Shown: positions 57,838-64,000 of the stretch, piece by piece | How positions within the stretch are numbered: the stretch's first letter is position 1 | Layout of the letters: every line of letters begins with the position of its first letter | Assembly: GCF_020497125.1 (NCBI RefSeq) | Contig: NC_059075.1 | Span: forward strand, 108,973,222-109,037,221 | From: Mauremys mutica | Lineage: Eukaryota > Chordata > Testudines > Geoemydidae | Reading direction: 5' to 3' | Length of the DNA stretch: 64,000 nucleotides | Notes under the pieces: generated by a model | What the model saw: only the letters and a program-made list of their open reading frames with translations | Database searches by the model: none | Told to the model about the DNA's origin: nothing | Position numbers and translations under genes: made by a program

Positions 57838-58039
57838 GACCAGATTCCTGATGTCAGATCCCGGGATCCCTACCAGAACAGAGTGGGAACCAACAGGTTC
57901 AATGGCGTAGACTTCACTGTGGTCGTGCACCTTTCCGTTCTGGTGGAGGACCGCTCGGGCCAAATGCCCAGGTGCCGGCTTCCACGGTCGTCCTACAAAA
58001 ACAGTCAGGAATCACACAGCCCCAGTGAAGACGGTTGCC

Positions 58040-58057
58040 ATCTCGGTGGAACCTCCA
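58040..58057 (-). promoter_or_regulatory. Primer-binding site for tRNA-Gln
   Basis: Minus strand TGGAGGTTCCACCGAGAT lies three bases after the 5' LTR end. It is complementary to the recalled 3' end of vertebrate tRNA-Gln (ATCTCGGTGGAACCT plus CCA) at all 18 positions. Confidence 0.88.
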
Positions 58058-58060
58058 AAT

Positions 58061-58444
58061 TGTCAAAGTTAGACTCAGGACTCACAGTTTGTCAGACCAC
58101 TCTGTTTTATTAGCACAGCGCTTCTGCTAATAACACCCAGATAATGTGAGCCCCATGCAAGACACAAACTATCTTATTTATACAGATAAAAGGATGAGAA
58201 CTTAACAAGATAACAAAGGGAGCAGAATCAGATTAAGTTTACCTGGGTTAGGCATGCATATTTTATTCCCTTACTAACTACTACCCATCTTCTGTTAATG
58301 TTTTGCCATTAGCACCATTGTTTATGCCTAATGTTTCTTTTCCTGGCACCTGTATTTCAACATTTCTTATTTCTGCTTAAAGGTACATACAACATTTCTT
58401 TAATCCATTCTTATTTTTACAATATAATTTATTCTACTTTCACA
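58061..58444 (-). repeat. 5' LTR of the provirus
   Basis: 384 bp, identical to 52147-52530 as far as I can read. TATA-like box near 58175-58184 and AATAAA near 58102-58114 on the minus strand. Confidence 0.95.
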
Positions 58445-58448
58445 GTCG

Positions 58449-59464
58449 TCATCTCACAAAGCCATGCCAGTGACAAGCAGCAAACCCCTCCAGGCACTGA
58501 GATCACTCAGCTGTCAGCATGTGGAGCCACTCACCCAGCTAAATTGCATGAATGCTTCCTGAACCACTCATGAATCATACAGAGAGGCCTCAGCCAGTCA
58601 CTCCAGCCCCCAGCCTTGCACCCTGGAAATATACCTTCTTACAGTGCTCAGGACTTCCTTGCATAGTGCAAGCTCATTAATTAGTTTGCCACTTCTTCAA
58701 AGGAAAATGGATCTGCACCAGCCTTTGTAATCTGAGCTGAGATTTCCCAAGCACTTTAACCCAAAACATATTGTTTTAGATAAAATATAAAACAGATTTA
58801 TTAACTACAGAAAAATATATTTTAAGTGATTATAAGTAGCAGGCATAGAGATCAGAGTTGGTTACTTAAGAAATAAAAATAAATTTGCAACCTAAATTCT
58901 CCAGACTAATCAAGGTTTGAATCAAGTAGTGTCTCACCCTAATGTTACAGGCAGCTCACAGTGCTGAATACCATTACTCACACTGATCTCCCTTCCAGCT
59001 TGGGACCAATCTCCTTAGTTCAAAGTCTTTATCTTCCAGATGAACTTCCAGGTTGGGGGAGGAAGCGGCCGAGTGATGTCACTGTCCCTCGTTTATACTT
59101 TCTTCCAGCTGCTAGAAAGATCTTTGCCCAGAGTTGGAGATTGGCCAGTCCCCATTGTGTACATGCTCTCTCCTAAGGAGCCTCTGGGAGAGTGGCCCAT
59201 CCAGAAGAATCCATTAATGCTTGTCTGGCCAGTGATAGCCTTTCAGTTGCAAGGAAGGAACAGCTGACTGTGGGCGTTTCCCAACCTCATAACATATTTC
59301 AGTAAAACATATAGCAGTACTGTACTTTATAACTTCACATACAGTTCAACAGATCAAGACTTTTAAAATGGTACCTCAAGGCATGCATTGTACAAAACAT
59401 ATTATCATATGATGATGGTGAACATGGGGATCCAGGGTGCTACTTTGAGGTACAGAGTATTACA
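58449..59464 (-). mobile_element. Older solo LTR, copy C, part 2
   Basis: Continues from 52146 across the provirus insertion; the total is about 1.09 kb. On the minus strand it begins TGTAATACTCTGTACCTC and carries AATAAA near 58798-58803, in the same place as copies A and B. Frames inside (58961-59267) have no domain. Confidence 0.6.
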
Positions 59465-59469
59465 GTGTA

Positions 59470-60230
59470 ACAACAGTTCTGTTAGAAAGTTTTCATCCAT
59501 TCATTATTTTAACCTGATTCTATAGGTAAGGTTTTTTTAATCTGTAACCCAGCAAAGCTAAAACTAGTGGCAGAATTTCACTTCATGTTTTTTCCTTTAC
59601 TGAGACAGCTACAATTTGAGTATCTTGTTACTTAATGTGTACGTACAATGTTTAAGCTCTGTAGCAACTTCTTCAGATACAAAATACCCTTTGTGTGTAA
59701 AGGGTCCTTACAGCCCAAACTTGATTACTGTATGCTCATGCGTGAGTTGAAGTTATCCAAGGTGGAACTGTATCTGTAATGGATGATCCTGGGTGGTAAG
59801 AGCTAGAAAGACAGATGCAGAGGGTGGGTGTGAAAAGTAAATGACCATCCTCCTCATCCCCCCCACAAAACTAAGTAACCAAACCCCTTCAGCTCAAGGC
59901 TTTTCATGCCTGAATAGTTAGAACTTGTCCAGTCCTGCCAGAAGAGCTAAAGACAGCCCTTTACTGTTTCTCCTCTCTGGGGAGCTGGAGAGAGAAACAA
60001 CAACTATGACTGAGCTCAGTTGAGAGCTGACATATTGCACCATGTTGAAAAATATTTCTTTTGACGAGCTCAGCCTGTTGGAATGATTATGGTCATTAAC
60101 TCCATGAGACAGTCTCACAGGAACTGTACCTTCCTTCCTCAATAGTATGGTACCAATTCTAAATTATCTTTGGGAAAGTATTTTTGTAGATTTCTTAATT
60201 GAGAAACTGTTTTAAAAATCTGATTACAGG
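59470..60230. other. No gene recognised
   Basis: AT-rich flank with one unsupported 74-codon minus frame. Confidence 0.45.
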
Positions 60231-60232
60231 TA

Positions 60233-60578
60233 CACCGCTACCCTGCTATAACGCAACTCGATATAACACGGGTTCGCGTATAGCGCTGTAGCAGCAGGGC
60301 TCCGGTGGCGCTTTAAAGGGTCTGTGGCTCCGGCTGCTGCGGGGAGCCCCGGAGCTCTTTAAATCACCACCAGAGCCCTGCTGCCTCTACCCCAGGGCTG
60401 CGGCCACGGGGCTCACCGGCGATTTAAAGGGCCCAGTCTCCCCGCAGTGGCTGGAGCCCGGAGCTCTTTAAATCACCGCCGGAGCCCTGCCGCCCCTACC
60501 CCAATATAATGGGGTTTCAGCTATAATGCAGTAGGGATTTTTGGCTCCCCATGACCTCGTTATAGCAGGGTAGAGGTG
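60233..60578. mobile_element. GC-rich Tc1/mariner-like (pogo/Tigger-type) MITE with TA duplication
   Basis: Left end CACCGCTACCCTGCTATAACG and right end CGTTATAGCAGGGTAGAGGTG are inverted copies with one mismatch. TA flanks both sides (60231-60232 and 60579-60580). The interior is very GC-rich and contains a near-perfect direct repeat of about 47 bp (60347-60394 and 60459-60506: CGGAGCTCTTTAAATCACC then GAGCCCTGC...CTACCCC). TA duplications are typical of Tc1/mariner elements. No transposase is present. Confidence 0.82.
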
Positions 60579-60580
60579 TA

Positions 60581-62464
60581 TATAGAATTATGTGCGCACA
60601 CATCCTCCTACAAAGACATTGGGTTTTTTTTTTGCATTTCCAAATATTCCATTTAATCAGGCTAAAAATTTAACTAGTTGCAGTTGACATAATTAGTGTT
60701 TTAAACAAAAGTCTCATTCAGCAGCAATTTTTGTACTTTGTACAATAGAAGCATGAGGAAAAGCTGAACACTAGCCCTGCCCACTTTCAAAATTCAATAA
60801 TAAAATAGTCTTGCAGCCATCCTTAGTTTGCTACAGTTCAGTAGGGTGGATTTTTATCTTCTGTAGCAGATCTAGAAATGAAATTAAAGAACATACATAG
60901 AAACCAAAATAACCTCTTATAATTTATATAAAAGCAGCACATTTAAAGTTTCTTTCTGGGCAGGACTGTCTTCAGACTATTAAATCTGTTTAAACACAGT
61001 CCTCATGTCCCATTATATAGCCACTCCTCTCTGAACTGGAGGTGGTAATGCACTGTGTATTAGCATACTGAAACCTGGCCTCCTAATGCTCTAGCTAAAA
61101 TTGAAGTCTTCCCTCAAGTTTGTGACAGAAAGATGTTGGTAGGTAGGAATGATTGTTGCTGGCTTTGTCTGCATCTCTAATGTTTTTGCCTTACAATAGA
61201 TTTTCTGCAGGCTAGTGTAATGCTCAAAACTTGTGTGATGTGATCGTTGCTTGTAGGAGAAAAAGACAACGGAGAAAGCTGAAGAAAAACAGCTGCAGTA
61301 CAAAGACAAACCAGTCTAAACTCTGCTACCATCTGCAAACAGCTATCTGTCTGCGTTTGCATGTCTTGAGTTATAGAGTAAAAAAGGTCTGTCACTGCTA
61401 AAGCCAGGTTGCCATGGTGAAATTATTCCCAGCTATTAAAGCGTGATTCTACTCGACTCTGTAAATGGCATTGTGAAATTTCACATTTAGGATGCCTCAA
61501 AGATTTCCTGATCAAATTTGCTCAGTTTACAAAGAAAAAAGCTAGCTTTTCTAACTTCCAGCCCTATAAACTCATCTGAGGTTCTGAGAGTCAAACTGAA
61601 TCCTTTCTGGTGTGCGCAGTGTCTGCAGTAATAGGTTCTGTGTGCCATATTCTCTCCCTGGTTTCACCCATGCATCACCATTGTCTTCTTCAAATTCTGT
61701 CTTGAAAGAAAACAGGGTTGCATTGAAGTAACCAAGAGCACAATTTGGTCCTGCAATTAGAGCTCAGTTGTATTGATGATACATGAACCAAAATAAATCC
61801 TTCTCATCCCCCCATATATGTTGGCTCTGCAAGACAGTAGGGGTGGAAAAATAGCAAAGCTTGTTTTAGTCATCAGATACGTCTGAATACACACAGGGAG
61901 CAGATTCTTCTAGACTACACACTTTTTTTAGAGCAGAACTTTGCAGCAACCCTTAACATTTATAGAAATCTGGAGATATTTGCTTTCCCAAAAGCATGGG
62001 GGACTAAAACACCTCTTTTCCAACCAACAGTCTTCATATAGGTCTCTTGCACAAGTTTGTCTCTGCGCTTTGAAAGTTCAATACTCCTGTTACAGACTGC
62101 AGATAGGAAGCCTCCTGCAACCCAACCAGTTTGTGCATCTCTGTTGTTACTCACTTTGTGTCAGTTGAAAACCTCTCCTTACCCTTGCCTGTTTCTCTCC
62201 CTATTTCATTTAACTTTGCAATTGTATTAATTCTGTAAAGCATTTTGGGAAAGCTGGGAAAGACACTATACAAAATAAAACTACGATTGTATTTTGTTGC
62301 CATAAGACACTGCTTATTCTTACAACAGTGAGTCTCTTCTACTTGGAGTGAAGCTTTTCTGTAGTACTTGCAAGGATAATTACTGTTTGTCCAATTTTTT
62401 TCTTGCTTCTCCCTCAGAGTAAGTCAAGGACATTGCTGTTTTGTGTATATTTTCACAGGTTAAC
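60581..62464. other. No gene recognised
   Basis: AT-rich sequence with short frames only. Confidence 0.45.
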
Positions 62465-62585
62465 CTGTGCTAAGTTGTGTGGGTGCCAGTCACTAGCTTA
62501 CACCAGTGTAGCATATCTACATTAGGGCTGTGCACCCATGTAGCTACACTGGTGCAAAAATCCCCAGTGTGGACACTTTTGGTTC
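62465..62585. mobile_element. MITE-like fragment
   Basis: TTACACCAGTGTAGCATATCTAC and ATGTAGCTACACTGGTGCAA are inverted around 62500-62555, and CCCCAGTGTGGACAC follows. Confidence 0.45.
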
Positions 62586-62843
62586 CAATAGACATGTAAG
62601 AGGTCAGTACTCCTGTTTCATATCCCATTATAAAACATTAGTAGAGGCAAGGTGACCCCTACCTTCCCTCTCGCTCCCCAAGAACTTTTACCTGCAAGAT
62701 CTGTCTTTGTTGGGCAAACCCTTCTGTCTAGTTGCAAGCTGGGTAAATTTCAGCTCACATTTTTGAGGGTGAAGAGGAGTGGGTCGGTATTTGATGTTAA
62801 TGAGAATGGTTCTTCTGCATGGGAACTAGATACAGTAACATTC

Positions 62844-63096
62844 TAAGGTCTTGTCTACACTTCCACTTTGCGCGAGAAAGTTGCAGCGCTGTAGGGGTGT
62901 GAAAAAACACCCCTCTGAGTACTGCAAGTTTCAATGCTGTAAAATGGCAGTGTAGACAGTGCATCAATGCTGGGAGCTGTGCTCCCAGTGCTGATAGCTA
63001 CTCCCCTCATGGAGGTGTAGCCGCTGGTGCTGCGACTACACAAGCCACGTTAATGCACTGCCGTAGCAGCGCTTTAACATTGCTATTGAAGACATG
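62844..63096. mobile_element. Palindrome-rich MITE, 'AGCGCT' family, copy 4
   Basis: The left end TAAGGTCTTGTCTACACTTCC is followed by GCGCGAGAAAGTTGCAGCGC, a GGGGTGTG-AAAAA-CACCCC hairpin, GGGAGCTGTGCTCCC, and the far segment TGCACTGCCGTAGCAGCGC. It lies in inverted orientation to the 6881-7100 copy. The right terminus is decayed. Confidence 0.7.
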
Positions 63097-64000
63097 TTCT
63101 TACCTTCTTGCTTTTTAAGGATCTACGATGGGTTAGGCAGGGTACATGTCCTGGGGACATCTCACTGAAATGCACTACTTGGTTAGCATCCTGTTTGACA
63201 AGACCTGGGACCCTGGAGCTTCCTGGCATTTGTGTTCTAAACCGATGGACTTTTCAGAGGTAAAGACAGTGACACTGCTGAGAAGCTGTGAAGAGCTATC
63301 CGGGACACAATTCTCCACTGTGCTGTGCCTGATTTATGCCACACCACTGGCGCAAAGTGGAAGTCCCATAGCAGACTATCATTCTAGTGCAGGGCTTCTC
63401 CTGGAGGGTGGGGGAAGGTCCAAGCAGCAGGGCACATGCGCACACAGATCATGAATGTAGCTGGCGTAATAAGGACTTTCCTGGACCTTGAGCCTTTTCC
63501 ATTGGGATCAGCAAGATACACAGGTGGCCCAGGAGGCTTTAAGCCACCTTGTAGCCAGGGAGCCCCTCAGACTGATGGGCTGAGCTCCTGTGCATGATAA
63601 GGCCAAGTATCCTGAGACTGTTGTTTCTTGTTATACAGAACTAAAAGTCAGCTGCACTGTATTGCTTAAGGGGAAAAGATGATATTTTACTTATTAGAAA
63701 CTTGAAAAAAATTATTGGGAGTGAGAAGCTACAAATCTTGCATTCCTGGCAAGCCACATTCAGCTGCATTAAGGCATCAAGGCATTAATGTGAGGATTTT
63801 GGGGTGGTCAGGAACTGGTACTATTTTTGATTTTTTTAATCCTTTTTCATTCTATTTTAGGAAAGTTAGTTCAGATAAGTTTATTGTTTATAACACTGTT
63901 CCATCTGTGACCTATTGCGTTCACCTTATATACACACACAGGTAATCATAGCTCTGTGCAGAGACCTCTTGAGAATGGTTCAAGGATTTGGAAAAGCAGT
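63097..64000. other. No gene recognised
   Basis: A 102-codon + frame (63146-63454) has no recognisable domain. Its GAG/GTAAAG site could be a splice donor, but nothing else supports an exon. Confidence 0.4.

Larger units (their letters stand above)
52147..58444 (-). mobile_element. Young, defective endogenous retrovirus (non-autonomous provirus), 6298 bp
   Basis: Two 384-bp LTRs, identical by eye, bound the element and GTCG is duplicated outside (52143-52146 and 58445-58448). In transcription order (minus strand) it holds the 5' LTR, a perfect tRNA-Gln primer site, a long leader with a splice donor, and the start of gag. Then come a roughly 3.4-kb ORF-poor middle, the last residues of pol, a deleted and frameshifted env, a polypurine tract and the 3' LTR. 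A 4-bp duplication and TG/CA ends fit class I (gamma-like) retroviruses. Identical LTRs imply recent integration, yet protease, reverse transcriptase, RNase H and the integrase core are not visible. It must therefore have been moved by proteins from another copy. It cannot encode infectious virus. Confidence 0.9.

Noticed and set aside
57470..57910. 146-codon + strand frame in the provirus leader
   Set aside because: It runs antisense to the retroviral leader, which makes a coding role unlikely, and shows no recognisable domain.
63146..63454. 102-codon frame with a possible GAG/GTAAAG donor
   Set aside because: No upstream promoter motif, no recognised peptide, and the frame continues past the donor; too weak to call an exon.
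1..64000. CRISPR array, operons, rRNA or bacterial origin
   Set aside because: No regularly spaced direct repeats and no dense coding. The eukaryotic repeat content excludes a prokaryotic interpretation.

Overview
The window looks like nuclear DNA of a turtle, probably a cryptodire. The main reasons are a tRNA-derived SINE with a CR1-type 3' tail (20601-20770 and the tail at 1-98), several CR1 LINE 3' ends, ancient MIR-like SINEs, many small hAT-like and other inverted-repeat DNA transposons, and Penelope-like repeat tails. The DNA is AT-rich and gene-poor. I see no rRNA, functional tRNA, CRISPR array or prokaryote-type operon. Family names come from recalled consensus sequences; none was searched.

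Possible host gene content is limited to two short candidate first exons on the + strand. Each has an ATG and a short open stretch ending at a splice donor after two bases of a codon: 10427-10464 (MRLKRNGSYTLS + AG/gtaaga) and 42371-42402 (MVLQAVGKVL + AG/gtaaca). Both have CCAAT-type motifs upstream. The shared phase fits alternative first exons of one gene whose next exon lies beyond the window. The second peptide resembles what I recall of an alternative N-terminus of MOB2; this is a recollection only. The rest of the window would then be promoter flank and intron.

Region by region: 1-3.8 kb holds a SINE tail, an LTR-like repeat, and a solo LTR (2952-3679) inside a Penelope-like repeat with a hammerhead-ribozyme-like core. 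6.8-17.6 kb is dense in small DNA transposons, several with 8-bp target duplications, plus a CpG-rich multi-hairpin element (15819-16122) and an 86-bp twin-primed retroinsertion with a 12-bp duplication (15588-15673). 20-21.3 kb is an LTR-like repeat carrying a SINE. 24.4-24.8 kb is a CR1 3' end. 26-28.4 kb holds two hAT-like elements and a 516-bp inverted-repeat element. 32.5-49.7 kb holds scattered MIR-like, DNA-transposon and CR1 fragments.

The most striking object is at 52147-58444: a minus-strand endogenous retrovirus with two 384-bp LTRs that I read as identical, a 4-bp target duplication, a perfect tRNA-Gln primer-binding site and a polypurine tract. Its gag and env are broken, and no pol core is visible in a 3.4-kb ORF-poor middle. 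It sits inside an older solo LTR (52074-59464). It therefore looks like a young, non-autonomous provirus mobilised in trans.
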